Notes: generated by a model not told the origin, from the letters alone. A DNA stretch of 64,000 bases from Akkermansia sp. N21116 (GCF_029854705.2 NZ_CP139035.1:1426001-1490000), one strand, 5' to 3'. Positions 1 to 8,940 are shown, counted from the first letter of the stretch. Numbers and translations are program-made.

Positions 1-304
1 GGGTGTTGGCTGCCAGATCGGCAGGTTTATCCCATGCGGCGTTAGGTTTGATAACGACCGTTTGTCCCGGTTTGACGAAGGCGGTAATGCCGCCGAGGGC
101 CTCAAGGGCGGCATCCAGCATGGCGACGCGGTCTTCGCCGCGAACGGCGACGAGATCCGGCGTGCCGGAGGACTTCCCTGCCGGAGCGGACGGGGAAGCC
201 GGAGTTTCTGCGGCGAACAGGCCGCCGAGATCGATCAGGGAAAATGCCGCACCAACGGCAAATCCCTTTTTAAGGAATTCTCTCCTTTGCAAATCAGCGT
301 TCAT
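1..304 (-). CDS. DUF362 domain protein with Tat signal (3' part outside window)
   Basis: Reading the minus strand from the ATG at 302-304 gives an open frame of 101 codons that runs off the window edge. The N-terminus has a twin-arginine type signal (RREFLKKG at residues 7-14) followed by a hydrophobic stretch ending near LFAAE, so the protein is probably exported folded by the Tat system. After a Pro/Ala/Ser linker comes DLVAVRG, a helix, and VVIKPNAAWDKP, which is the opening of the DUF362 family (often found with ferredoxin-like domains). The family's reaction is not established. The catalytic or cofactor part lies outside the window. No neighbour on the same strand suggests a partner. Confidence 0.75.
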   Translation of the reverse strand, partial: MNADLQRREFLKKGFAVGAAFSLIDLGGLFAAETPASPSAPAGKSSGTPDLVAVRGEDRVAMLDAALEALGGITAFVKPGQTVVIKPNAAWDKPADLAANT

Positions 305-429
305 AAAATTGGGGGTGATCGGGGGGTGAAATGCGCTTCTCTCCTTGAAGAGCATCCCTATCCTAAGTTATTTTTAGTTGGAGGCAAGCATTGAGTCTTA
401 CCTATTTGTGTCTGTATGCAAATTGTGTC

Positions 430-1410
430 CTATTCTTTGTTTCGGAATGGAACCAGTGTCAATTTCATTTGGATGTTGCCTCTTGCATAGGATAAATGAT
501 GGCCTTTTAATTCCTGGAACCCCAGTTTCCGGTAGAGATGGGTGGCTGGTTCCAGAATGGTGTTGCTTTCCAGAAATATTTTTTGAGCTCCCAATTCCAT
601 GGCTTTTCGGATGACTGTTTCTCCCAGTAGAATACCGATGCCTTTGCCCTGCGCCTTCGGACTAACCGCCAGTTTGGCGAGTTCATAATCATAATCCGGA
701 TCATCCAGTTTACACAGGGCGCAGACTCCGACCGGTGCTCCCGCGTCCAGGGCGACGAAGATGTACCCTCCTTTGTCTAGAATGTACTCCTGGGGATGAT
801 CCAGTGCCTTGTAGTCCGATTTTTCCATTTGCCAATGTGCGGTAATCCATTCTTCATTGAGGGAACGGAATACGGGTTGATACCGTGGTTCGTAGGGAAC
901 GATAGCAATGGATTTACTCTCCCTCGCTTTTTTGACTTCCCGAACGCGCTGAATGAGTGGCTGTTTTTCTAGAAGTTGCTCCCATTCGCCAAGCGCTTCC
1001 CACAGGTCGTGCTGCGTTTCTTCGGAAATTCTTTCGATGGCTTCGGTGACATCGGCATACGGGGCCTTGATGGCTTCCGCCATGAGTTGTCCTTGGGAAG
1101 ACAGCATAATGACATTCCTCCTCTTGTCAGTCTCATCCCGGATTTCCTGAACAAGACCGCCGGTAAGCATTTCCCTGACGATTTTACTGACGGACGGATG
1201 AGAATGCCCTATTTCCTTGGCTATGTCCGTTACTGTGCCTGTTTTTCCTTGAGATAGAACGAAGAAGACCGGAAACCACTTCGGCTTGATGGATACGCCG
1301 TACAGAGTGAAAATCCGACCGGCATCTTCGGTGATCTTGTCGGTGAGCATTCGTAGCCGGCTTCCGATGGCCATCTGCCCCGTCCGCTTAAAAAAATCAA
1401 TGGCTGGCAT
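430..1410 (-). CDS. MarR-family regulator fused to GNAT N-acetyltransferase
   Basis: The protein has about 326 residues in two parts. Residues 1-140 look like a MarR winged helix (SIKPKWFPVFFVLSQ, then the recognition helix region HSHPSVSKIVREM and a DKRRN wing). Residues about 165-320 are a GNAT acetyltransferase with the acetyl-CoA loop around KAQGKGIGILL and a LYRKLGFQE end. Such bifunctional regulators exist in many bacteria; the acetylated substrate is unknown. The frame extends 20 codons upstream to 1470, but I start at the ATG at 1408-1410, because the longer version would place a perfect palindrome (1424-1445) inside the coding region. That palindrome is a likely autoregulatory operator. 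The gene stands alone between lar genes and the DUF362 gene. Confidence 0.85.
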   Translation of the reverse strand: MPAIDFFKRTGQMAIGSRLRMLTDKITEDAGRIFTLYGVSIKPKWFPVFFVLSQGKTGTVTDIAKEIGHSHPSVSKIVREMLTGGLVQEIRDETDKRRNVIMLSSQGQLMAEAIKAPYADVTEAIERISEETQHDLWEALGEWEQLLEKQPLIQRVREVKKARESKSIAIVPYEPRYQPVFRSLNEEWITAHWQMEKSDYKALDHPQEYILDKGGYIFVALDAGAPVGVCALCKLDDPDYDYELAKLAVSPKAQGKGIGILLGETVIRKAMELGAQKIFLESNTILEPATHLYRKLGFQELKGHHLSYARGNIQMKLTLVPFRNKE

Positions 1411-1423
1411 AATTGTGTAATTG

Positions 1424-1445
1424 ATTACGTAACTTGTTACGTAAT
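1424..1445. promoter_or_regulatory. Palindromic operator of the MarR-GNAT gene
   Basis: ATTACGTAAC and GTTACGTAAT form perfect 10-base inverted arms separated by TT, centred 24 bases upstream of the chosen start codon. The size and symmetry fit a MarR dimer site. That the downstream regulator binds it is inference. Confidence 0.6.
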
Positions 1446-1509
1446 TACGCGAATCATTTTCGGGAGTCAAGAGAGTTCATGGAAGGAATCGGGAATTTTC
1501 CCAGAATTT

Positions 1510-2253
1510 TTAGGCGAGGGTATTGATTAAATGGGCGTTGAATCCGGCGCCAAATCCGTTGTCGATGTTGACGACACTGACGCCGTTAGCGCACGAATTA
1601 AGCATGGAGAGCAAAGCGGAGAGTCCCTTGAATCCTGTGCCGTAACCGATGCTGGTAGGTACGGCAATGACCGGGACTCGGACGAGTCCGGCCAGAACGG
1701 TTGGGAGGGCACCTTCCATTCCGGCGACGGCAATCAGGACTTTGGCTCGGCGAATATTCTCCAATTCATCCAGCAGGCGGTGCAATCCTGCAACTCCACA
1801 GTCGTAAAAGCGTTCGACACGGCTGCCGAGGAATGTGGCGGTGAGCGCCGCTTCTTCCGCGACCGGCATGTCCGATGTCCCCGCACTGACGATGCCGACT
1901 GTTCCGCCTGAAACGGGTACAGGCGTCCTGACGATAGAAACGAGCCGGGCTGTCGGGGAGAGCGCCGCTTCGGGGAAGCGGGATCCGAAGGCGTCGAGTC
2001 CTTCGGGTGTCAAGCGTGTGGCAAGGACATTATGACCGGCATTGAGCAGGCGTTCTGCGATTTCCAGAATCTGGGCGGGTGTTTTTCCTTCGCCATAGAT
2101 CACTTCTGAGATTCCCGTCCGTTCCTTGCGGGCGAGATCAAGCCGCGTATGGCCCAGATTGGCGAGGCGGTTGGCTTTCAGGTTGGCGAGCGTTTCTTCG
2201 AGAGTCAGGGCTCCGCATTTGAAATCGCGGAGGATTTGTTCGTCCGGGTTCAT
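1510..2253 (-). CDS. larB: LarB, pyridinium-3,5-biscarboxylic acid mononucleotide synthase
   Basis: LarB carboxylates and hydrolyses nicotinic acid adenine dinucleotide, the first step to the nickel-pincer nucleotide cofactor of lactate racemase-type enzymes. The 247-residue protein starts with the LarB N-terminal domain (MNPDEQILRDF, then GISEVIYGEGKTPAQI) and continues with a PurE-like carboxylase domain (TVGIVSAGTSDMPVAEEA, then VAGMEGALPTVLAGLV and VPTSIGYG). The ATG at 2251-2253 overlaps the larE stop codon in ATGA, so the two are probably translationally coupled. An open extension upstream to 2391 lies inside larE and is not used. It is the last gene of larC-larE-larB. The assignment is strong. 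Confidence 0.93.
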   Translation of the reverse strand: MNPDEQILRDFKCGALTLEETLANLKANRLANLGHTRLDLARKERTGISEVIYGEGKTPAQILEIAERLLNAGHNVLATRLTPEGLDAFGSRFPEAALSPTARLVSIVRTPVPVSGGTVGIVSAGTSDMPVAEEAALTATFLGSRVERFYDCGVAGLHRLLDELENIRRAKVLIAVAGMEGALPTVLAGLVRVPVIAVPTSIGYGTGFKGLSALLSMLNSCANGVSVVNIDNGFGAGFNAHLINTLA

Positions 2254-3068
2254 GGGGTGGAGGGAGGCGTCGGGGGAGTCATATTGCCCATGGTGTAATC
2301 CCGCAGGTCGAGAGTGACGAAGGCAAAACCCAACTGGGAAAAGCGTTCGAAAACGGCAGGAGGCATATCCCGAGTGAAGAATGCGGGCCATGAGTCGCGG
2401 CTGAGTTCAATGCGTGCCAGTGTTCCGTGGACGCGGACCCGGCAGGAGAGGAATCCGGCGTCGCGCAGGAATTGTTCCGCCCGATCCACATTGGTGAGGA
2501 GGGTTTCCTGGACGGGGCGGTTGTGTTCCAGTCTGGTCAGCAGGCAGGAATACGCAGGTTTTTCGGTAATTTTTGCCTGGATGCCCAGTTTGCGCCCGAG
2601 TTCGCGGATGTCGGCCTTTCCGATCCTTGCTTCGCGGAGCGGGCTGGCGATACCCGCTTCGACAAGGGCTCGCATACCCGGGCGGTCTTCCGGGGAGTCA
2701 TCGGCATTGGTGCCGTCCGCCAGATAGCGGAATCCTTCCCGGGATGCTTCTTCGCGCAAGACGTTAAAGAGTCTTTTTTTGCACAGGTAGCAACGATCGG
2801 GCGGATTCGTGGCGATATCTTCCGGGATGCCGACTTCCAGAACGCGGTGGCGGACATGGAGGTGGGAGCACAATTCTCGTGCATCCTCGACTTCTTCCTC
2901 CATCATGTAGGGTGATTGGATGGTGAAAGCGATACAATGGTCGCTGCCGAGGACATTAGCTGCAAAACCGAGCAGAACCGAGCTGTCTACGCCTCCGGAG
3001 AGGGCGACGGCAATGCGTCCGTGGTGCTTGAGGATTTCTTCCAGATCTGATTCGCGTCTAGTCATCAT
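2250..3068 (-). CDS. larE: LarE, ATP-dependent sulfur transferase of nickel-pincer cofactor synthesis
   Basis: LarE adenylates the biscarboxylated nicotinate mononucleotide and inserts sulfur to make the thiocarboxylate ligands. The PP-loop ATP site is visible near the start (ALSGGVDSSVLL, residues 21-32, numbered from the second ATG). Three cysteines are well placed: C92 and C95 in RCYLCKK, and C174 in YSCLLTR. A three-cysteine set is what is expected of LarE proteins that bind an iron-sulfur cluster, rather than those that sacrifice a single cysteine; this subtype call is inference. Two consecutive ATG codons (3068 and 3065) overlap the 3' end of larC. The frame is open further upstream, inside larC, but homology begins at MTRRES. 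Confidence 0.92.
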   Translation of the reverse strand: MMTRRESDLEEILKHHGRIAVALSGGVDSSVLLGFAANVLGSDHCIAFTIQSPYMMEEEVEDARELCSHLHVRHRVLEVGIPEDIATNPPDRCYLCKKRLFNVLREEASREGFRYLADGTNADDSPEDRPGMRALVEAGIASPLREARIGKADIRELGRKLGIQAKITEKPAYSCLLTRLEHNRPVQETLLTNVDRAEQFLRDAGFLSCRVRVHGTLARIELSRDSWPAFFTRDMPPAVFERFSQLGFAFVTLDLRDYTMGNMTPPTPPSTP

Positions 3069-4284
3069 GGCTTTCGTTACGGGAGATTTCCTTTCGTATT
3101 TGTTCGAGGGTGATGTGGTAGTCCTGCGCCATGTCCCGGCAGGCATCGTATTCCGGTTTGAGGCGGATGGCGCCGTCCGGTGATTCCGCCAACTTGGCAG
3201 GAAGTGTCCCCCATGGGGTTGTTACAGTAATTTTCTTGCGAGGAAGTGCGGATTTAACGACAGTGCGGATGCGTATGCCCAGTGTTGTGCTATGCCGGAA
3301 AAAGGCGTCGCGGACATTGTCCAGGCGGGAAGGGGGAAGCAGGGAACAGACTTTGGTGGCGAGCCTCCCTTTTTTCATGACAATGGGTTCCTGCCAGACG
3401 TCGCAGGCACCGGCTTCGAAGAGGCGCTCAGCGAGAAAGGCGAGGTGTTCCGGCGTCATGTCGTCGATGTTGGCATGGATTTCCAGGTTTTCTTCCTGAA
3501 TGAGGATGGATTCTCTGGAGGCGTTGTTCGTTTCCGTTTCGTAGAGGAAGACGCGGAGGATATTCGGCAGGCATTTGGAATCCCGGTGGCCGATGCCTAT
3601 GCCCGCGGCCCGGCAAATACCTTGGATACGGGGGGAAAAGGTTCCGACCATGGCGGCAATGTAGGCGGCGCCTGTCGGAGTAGTCGCTTCGTGATCCGTA
3701 CCGCCGATCCCATGAGGGAAACCGGTGGCAAGCAACGCTGTGGCCGGGGCTGGGACGGTCATGACTCCGTGCTGGCAGCGGATGGTTCCGGAACCCAGCT
3801 CCACGAGAGACGAGGTGATGGAATCCGGTTTCAAATAATCCAGGCAGATGGCGGCTCCAACAATATCGACAATGGAATCGACGGCTCCTACTTCGTGGAA
3901 ATGGACTTCTTCGGGCGGCATGCCGTGCACCTTGCCTTCCGCATTTGCCAGAAGCCGGAAAATTTTAAGGGAAGTTTCGATGACATTTGTTGAAAGCGTA
4001 CTGGCAGCCAGGAGGCTTTCAATATTGGTCAGCGTCCGGTGTTCATGGTGGTGATGTCCATGGTGATGGTGGTCGTGTTTCTTTTCATCAAGAACGACAT
4101 CAACACGCGTTCCCATGATTCCGTTTTTGGAATCCGTGGAAACATCGATATGATAGCCCTCCAGAGGCAGGTTTGCCAATTCCCGGACAAGATGGTCGAA
4201 GGGGACGCCAAGATTCAGAAGGGCGGCAAGATTCATGTCGCCGCTAATGCCCGCAAGACAGTCGTAATGTAGCACCAGACTCAC
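3058..4284 (-). CDS. larC: LarC, nickel insertion enzyme (single uninterrupted frame)
   Basis: LarC inserts nickel into the pyridinium dithiocarboxylate nucleotide to complete the cofactor. The 408-residue protein opens with YDCLAGISGDMNLAALL, typical of the family, and has a histidine-rich loop at about residues 70-82 (KKHDHHHHGHHHHEH), probably for nickel handling. The central GAVDSIVDIVGA and the C-terminal LarC2-like part (IHANIDDMTPEH onward) lie in one frame. In Lactiplantibacillus the two halves are separate frames joined by frameshifting. The start is GTG at 4282-4284, as the nearby ATG is out of frame. The 3' end overlaps larE. No larA-type racemase gene is present in the window. Confidence 0.93.
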   Translation of the reverse strand: MSLVLHYDCLAGISGDMNLAALLNLGVPFDHLVRELANLPLEGYHIDVSTDSKNGIMGTRVDVVLDEKKHDHHHHGHHHHEHRTLTNIESLLAASTLSTNVIETSLKIFRLLANAEGKVHGMPPEEVHFHEVGAVDSIVDIVGAAICLDYLKPDSITSSLVELGSGTIRCQHGVMTVPAPATALLATGFPHGIGGTDHEATTPTGAAYIAAMVGTFSPRIQGICRAAGIGIGHRDSKCLPNILRVFLYETETNNASRESILIQEENLEIHANIDDMTPEHLAFLAERLFEAGACDVWQEPIVMKKGRLATKVCSLLPPSRLDNVRDAFFRHSTTLGIRIRTVVKSALPRKKITVTTPWGTLPAKLAESPDGAIRLKPEYDACRDMAQDYHITLEQIRKEISRNESHDD

Positions 4285-4612
4285 ATTGCCTACAGTAGGT
4301 GAGCTGTGCTCCGATTCAAGATAAAAGGGGGGCTGTCGCGCTCCGCTTTCGTCATGATGCCGCGTTTTCCGGTGTCATATACTCTTTCGTGCCGGAGCAG
4401 TGATGACGATGAAGGACAGTGTTTTACGGATATCCCTGTATAAAATGGGAAAGGGGCGCTTCTGACACCTTTCCTTACATGTTTCCCTTGTTGAGATGCA
4501 TGGGCCATGGTATGTTGACAACAATTAATATCTCTTCTGCATCGGGTCGGGAGGCTTCGCTACGAAGCGGAAGTGACCGGACGGATGTTTTTTCCATTCC
4601 AACGCATTTTTC
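4285..4612. other. Intergenic region between larC and malQ
   Basis: The two flanking genes diverge, so this 328-base gap must hold both promoters. A TTGACA hexamer occurs at 4515-4520 on the plus strand, but I see no convincing -10 box 17 bases downstream. A 72-codon minus-strand frame here has no recognisable features. No RNA gene is visible. Confidence 0.4.
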
Positions 4613-6478
4613 ATGTCCAGTTCCAACACACACAGGTTAGCCGGGATTGTGCTTCCCCTCTTTTCCGTTCGGCGTAATAACGACCATGGCATTGGGGATT
4701 TGATTGCCCTGCGGGAATGGATCGACTGGGCGGCTGATTATGACGTTGGCTTCCTCCAGTTGTTGCCGGTGAATGCCTTGGGAAATGATGAGACGCCGTC
4801 TCCGTATTCGGCCATTAGTTCCATTGCCTTGGAGCCGCTTTATATCGCGATGGAGCCCTGGTCTCTCCCGGGAATGAAGGAGAGGATTTCCTTTGATGTG
4901 AATGATGCTCCGGCTTCCCAGTATCCGTCAGGGGATTGCCTGGTCGATTATCCTAAAGTGCGGCGATTCAAGTATCATGTGTTTCGGAAGTGCTGGAGTG
5001 AATTTCAGACAGACAAGGTGTTGGAAGGCCTGAGGAATGAGTTTGAGGAATGGAAGGCTCAGCAAGATCAATGGCTGGATGATTTTGCCTGCTTCAAGGT
5101 GTTGAGCAGTTTGTTCGGTACGGATGTATGGTGGCATTGGCCGGAGCAGGATCCGAATAATGCTCGCAGAATTGCCTCCGAATATGAGGACGAAAAGGAA
5201 TTCGAGAAATGGCTCCAGTGGGTGGCTTTCCGGCAGTTCGGACGGTTGCGCAAGTATGCGGACTACCGGGGTGTGGCCCTGATGGGAGATATTCCCATTG
5301 GCGTTTCGATGGCGAGTTCGGATGTATTTTTTGAGAGGCATTTGTTTGATACGGACTGGTGTGGCGGAGCTCCCGCCGAAGGAGCGTTCTCACAGGATCC
5401 CTTTACAGCGAAATGGGGACAGAATTGGGGAATTCCCCTGTACAGGTGGGATGTGATGGCTCATGACAATTACGCCTGGTGGCGGAGGCGCCTGACTTAT
5501 ACGGCGGCTATTTTCACAATTTACCGGATTGATCATATCCTTGGGTTTTATCGAATTTACGCGTTTCCTTGGAAGCCTACGGAGAATGAAACGTTCCTGC
5601 CTCTGAGTTATGAAGAGGCGGCGGCCCGGACGGGAGGGCGCCTGCCCGGTTTCAAGCCCCGCGGGGACGACAATGCCTGGGACAGGAAGCAGAACTTGAT
5701 TGCCGGGGATCTGTACTTGCGGGTCTTGCTGGCGGCGGCGTCCGGCGTCCGCGTAGTCGGTGAAGATCTGGGTTGCGTCCCGGACTATGTCCGCCCGAAC
5801 ATGAGACAGCTTGGCATTGCCGGGTTCAAGATTCCGCACTGGGAGATCGACTCCGATGGAAGGATTATTCAGGGAGACAGGTATAATCCCTGTTCGTTTG
5901 CTACGTACGGGACGCATGATTTTTCGACGATCATGGAAACGTGGAACGATGCGTACAGGGCAGTGGAACTTGCCAAGAAGGCCGGACTTTTCAAACGGGG
6001 AGTTCTGGCTGATACAAGCAGTGCCGCACAGGAGGGGATTCGCCGGGATGCCGCGAATTCTTTGCGTCTGCTGAACTGGTTTGCCGATTACTGCGGAGTG
6101 GATGCCAAATCCATGATTTGTCCGTGGAATGAAGCGGTAAAGAATGCCATGTTCCTGGCGTTGATGAAATCCCGCTCGGATTATGCGGCTTTGATGTGGA
6201 CGGAGTTGTTCGATTTGGATTGGCGGCTCAATGTGCCGGGAACGGTCGGTGGAACGAACTGGAGACGGAGGTTGCCGGTTACAGCGAGAGCAGCCCGAAG
6301 GCTTCCCCAGTCCGCGTGGATCAAGGATGTCATTGTGGAGTCCGGTCGCGTGCCGGATGCTTCTCTCGATATGTGGGAACAGCATAAGATTGCTCCTTCC
6401 CAGTTTTTTGAAGTGCCAATCCTTGCGACGGATCTGGAGGAAGTGCAACGGTATTTGTTGCAGACGAATTACCGTTAA
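4613..6478 (+). CDS. malQ: 4-alpha-glucanotransferase (GH77)
   Basis: MalQ disproportionates alpha-1,4-glucans such as maltodextrins in the cytoplasm, during glycogen or maltose use. The 621-residue protein starts at an ATG shortly before RLAGIVLPLFSVR and carries the family's active-site motifs. The nucleophile is D307 in YRIDHILGF, the acid/base is E384 in VGEDLGCVPD, and the third acid is D436 in GTHDFST. N-terminal LLPVNALGNDETPSPYSAISS is also diagnostic. The length is close to the usual amylomaltase type without a large N-terminal addition. It stands alone; the next gene is on the opposite strand. Confidence 0.96.
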   Translation: MSSSNTHRLAGIVLPLFSVRRNNDHGIGDLIALREWIDWAADYDVGFLQLLPVNALGNDETPSPYSAISSIALEPLYIAMEPWSLPGMKERISFDVNDAPASQYPSGDCLVDYPKVRRFKYHVFRKCWSEFQTDKVLEGLRNEFEEWKAQQDQWLDDFACFKVLSSLFGTDVWWHWPEQDPNNARRIASEYEDEKEFEKWLQWVAFRQFGRLRKYADYRGVALMGDIPIGVSMASSDVFFERHLFDTDWCGGAPAEGAFSQDPFTAKWGQNWGIPLYRWDVMAHDNYAWWRRRLTYTAAIFTIYRIDHILGFYRIYAFPWKPTENETFLPLSYEEAAARTGGRLPGFKPRGDDNAWDRKQNLIAGDLYLRVLLAAASGVRVVGEDLGCVPDYVRPNMRQLGIAGFKIPHWEIDSDGRIIQGDRYNPCSFATYGTHDFSTIMETWNDAYRAVELAKKAGLFKRGVLADTSSAAQEGIRRDAANSLRLLNWFADYCGVDAKSMICPWNEAVKNAMFLALMKSRSDYAALMWTELFDLDWRLNVPGTVGGTNWRRRLPVTARAARRLPQSAWIKDVIVESGRVPDASLDMWEQHKIAPSQFFEVPILATDLEEVQRYLLQTNYR

Positions 6479-6576
6479 TAGATGGAGTGTCGGAGACTCT
6501 TGCCCTTGACCCTTACTTTGGAAAACAAAGTGGAGAGAATGCTGCGTTTTTTTTGTTCTGGAAAGTGGCGGGAACG

Positions 6577-6612
6577 AAAAAGGAGCGGCCCACATTTCGT
6601 GTGTGCCGCTCC
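6577..6612 (-). terminator. Rho-independent terminator of the lipoprotein gene
   Basis: GGAGCGGC (6582-6589) pairs with GCCGCTCC (6605-6612), and inner CACA pairs with TGTG. Read on the minus strand the hairpin is followed by TTTTT, 30 bases after the stop codon of the gene ending at 6643. The plus strand lacks a T-run, so it serves mainly the minus-strand gene. Confidence 0.8.
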
Positions 6613-6642
6613 CTGATGGATTGAACTGATTCGAATTATTTT

Positions 6643-7509
6643 TTAGAAGGGATCGTCTCCGGCTGCAGCGGGATCGGCAGCAGGTTCGGGGTCCTTGGAA
6701 GATGTGTCGTCAGCTGCGGGTTCCTTGGTGTCATCAGCTGCAGCAGGATCTTTCGTGTCGTCAGCGGTAGCGCCTTCTCCGAAAATGTCGTCGGAACCGG
6801 CTGTGGCATCTGTCGTATCCGCGGAGGAGGCTCCGTCAGCCGCAGGTTCTTCCTTGTCGGCTCCGGTCTCGTCAGCATCATTGGCTGTTGAGTCTGCCTT
6901 AGGCGTGGGGGCGGCACTCTGCTTGGCCGGAGCCTTGGGTGCTTCTTTCTGGGGGAGTGCTGCGGAAGCGGGCTCAGTCAACACGGTGGGTTCAAGGCCG
7001 AGTCTCTTGCGAATGCTCTGACGGTAGGCATCGGAATGTTGAAGTCCCTTCAGGATTTCATAAGCCAGGGCCGGAGCTTCGGGCGTTTCGTTGACGAGCA
7101 GTTTGTAATTGCCGCAGGTAGGGAATTTTTTAACGTTTTCGATTGTGGCACGTTCTGGCACGAGGAATCCGACGAGTTGTCCGTTGGTGCTGGTGCAGAG
7201 GATCCAGCCTGCATTATCCACCTGGATGAACTGCTGGGGATGGATATAGTCTGCAGTCTTCCATTTGGCGTCCTTCAGGTATTCCACCATGGCGGCTTTC
7301 GCCTTTTCGGGGATGGGACCGTATGCTTGGAACTGGCGACTTGCAGGGGCCATGCTTCCATTAAATCCGTACACTTCCGTGACTGAGGAGTTGTAAAGTT
7401 TCTGCGAAGCGGAATTGGGCGCAACGTGATGGCAGCTGGTGGCAAACAGACCTGCTGTTACGCCGATGGCAAGCATGGCGATGGAACGAAGGGGCTTCAT
7501 GGTGCTCAT
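6643..7509 (-). CDS. Predicted lipoprotein with acidic Asp/Ala/Pro-rich tail
   Basis: The first 26 residues form a lipoprotein signal ending in FATSC, so Cys26 would be lipidated and the protein attached to a membrane facing the periplasm. Residues about 30-175 are a compact domain of unknown family (for example SRQFQAYGPIPEKAKAAMVEYL and GWILCTSTNGQLVGFLVP). From about residue 180 to the end the chain becomes low-complexity, first Ala/Pro/Lys then strongly acidic with repeated TKDPAAADD-like units, ending in DDPF. The start could also be the fourth codon (MKPLRS, 7498-7500). I do not recognise a function. It is a single gene followed by a good terminator. Confidence 0.75.
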   Translation of the reverse strand: MSTMKPLRSIAMLAIGVTAGLFATSCHHVAPNSASQKLYNSSVTEVYGFNGSMAPASRQFQAYGPIPEKAKAAMVEYLKDAKWKTADYIHPQQFIQVDNAGWILCTSTNGQLVGFLVPERATIENVKKFPTCGNYKLLVNETPEAPALAYEILKGLQHSDAYRQSIRKRLGLEPTVLTEPASAALPQKEAPKAPAKQSAAPTPKADSTANDADETGADKEEPAADGASSADTTDATAGSDDIFGEGATADDTKDPAAADDTKEPAADDTSSKDPEPAADPAAAGDDPF

Positions 7510-7683
7510 AGGTTTTATGTGTTTCTATATGAAACTGGAAATCGTCTGCTTTTTCAAGGGAAAATGTGTCAGGTGCGGGTAAAAAATGAACAGAAGTGTG
7601 ACAATATGGTCTTATTAGCTGTCCGAATTGATATTTTTGCTCGCCAAACGCGTTTTTGTGCATAGCTTGAGATCAGTCCATTG

Positions 7684-8895
7684 ATGCCAGCCTACATTAT
7701 GAATCTGGAGGCGTTGGTTCGCAACGCCCGTATCCTCCGTCAAGTCGCCGATGCCGCCGGCTGCAGGATTGTCATGGCCTTGAAAGGGTTTTCTTCCTGG
7801 GCATCTTTTCCGTCCATTCGTCCGTATCTGGACGGGTGTTGCGCTTCCGGCGTATGGGAAGCTCGTCTTGCCCGTGAAGAATTCGGAGGAGAGGTGTTGA
7901 CTTATGCTCCGGCATACAGCGACGATGATTTGGTGGAGTTGCTGGAGATCTCGAACCATTTGGATTTTAACAGTATGACCCAGTGGGAGAAATTCCGGGC
8001 AACCGTTATGGCCCATCCCCGCTTCCAGAAGGGGGAATTGAAATGCGGCTTGCGCGTCAATCCCCGGTGTTCGACCGGACATACGGCTTTGTACGATCCC
8101 TGTGCTCCCGGTTCGCGCCTGGGGGTGGTGGCCGGGCATGTGCTTGGTACGGATATTTCCGGTATTTCCGGATTGCATATGCATACGCTTTGCGAACAGG
8201 GAGCGGAGGATTTGGCATTGACGCTGGAAGTTTTGGAAAAGGATTTTGGAAGCGTGCTGTCGCGTCCGGAGATTACGTGGTTGAATCTCGGCGGCGGGCA
8301 TTGGATTACCAAGCCGGACTACAATAGGGAGCTTCTCATTGAACTGGTGCGCGGGCTTCGTCTCAAATATGGAATAGAAGTCTGGCTGGAACCCGGAGAG
8401 GCTGTGGCTGTCCATACGGGCGTGTTGCGCTGCAACGTGTTGGACGTGTTTGAGTCGGATGGATTCCGGCACGCCATTCTGGATATCTCCGCATCTGCCC
8501 ATATGCCAGACGTTCTGGAGATGCCGTATCGTCCGGATGTTTTTCTCGTCGAGAGGGGGAGTGGTCGTGATTCCGGTTGTTCGGCGTATTTTCCGGCTGT
8601 CCGCTTATCGGATGAATCGTATTTGCGGGCGGGAGGCGCTGGAGAGCAGGTGGAAACATACAGATTGGGTTCTCCAACCTGCCTGGCCGGGGATGTGATC
8701 GGCGATTATTCATTCAGCCGTGCCTTGGACGTGGGGGACGTGCTTGTGTTTGACGATATGTCTCATTATACGATGGTCAAAACAACATTTTTCAATGGTG
8801 TGCGCCACCCCGATATTGTCTTGCAGGATAGGGATGGGCGGCTGAAAACGGTGAGGGAGTTCACGTACGGTGATTTCCGGTCGCGACTTGGATAA
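7684..8895 (+). CDS. nspC: Carboxynorspermidine / carboxyspermidine decarboxylase
   Basis: NspC is a PLP enzyme of the alanine-racemase fold that decarboxylates carboxyspermidine or carboxynorspermidine, the last step of the S-adenosylmethionine-independent route to triamines. The 403-residue protein shows the PLP lysine region near the start (IVMALKGFSSW, K in ALKGF), then GVWEARLA, LRVNPRCSTGH, the HMHTLCE region, LNLGGGHWIT and, at the C-terminus, PTCLAGDVIGDY with the second active-site cysteine. The ATG at 7684 is used; the TTG codon before it is unlikely. Only 45 bases separate it from speA on the same strand, so the pair is probably one operon. Confidence 0.93.
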   Translation: MPAYIMNLEALVRNARILRQVADAAGCRIVMALKGFSSWASFPSIRPYLDGCCASGVWEARLAREEFGGEVLTYAPAYSDDDLVELLEISNHLDFNSMTQWEKFRATVMAHPRFQKGELKCGLRVNPRCSTGHTALYDPCAPGSRLGVVAGHVLGTDISGISGLHMHTLCEQGAEDLALTLEVLEKDFGSVLSRPEITWLNLGGGHWITKPDYNRELLIELVRGLRLKYGIEVWLEPGEAVAVHTGVLRCNVLDVFESDGFRHAILDISASAHMPDVLEMPYRPDVFLVERGSGRDSGCSAYFPAVRLSDESYLRAGGAGEQVETYRLGSPTCLAGDVIGDYSFSRALDVGDVLVFDDMSHYTMVKTTFFNGVRHPDIVLQDRDGRLKTVREFTYGDFRSRLG

Positions 8896-8940
8896 AAAAA
8901 GCCCGGTGAGGCATTCTAATTATTTTTGAATTTTACGAAC

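Noticed and set aside
4290-4508. 72-codon minus-strand frame upstream of larC
   Set aside because: No family features; it occupies the promoter region between divergent genes.
4515-4543. TTGACA-based promoter for malQ
   Set aside because: The -35 hexamer is perfect, but no acceptable -10 hexamer is found 16-18 bases downstream.
5390-6595. 401-codon open frame antisense to malQ
   Set aside because: The sense strand holds all MalQ active-site motifs, and the antisense product looks like no protein family.
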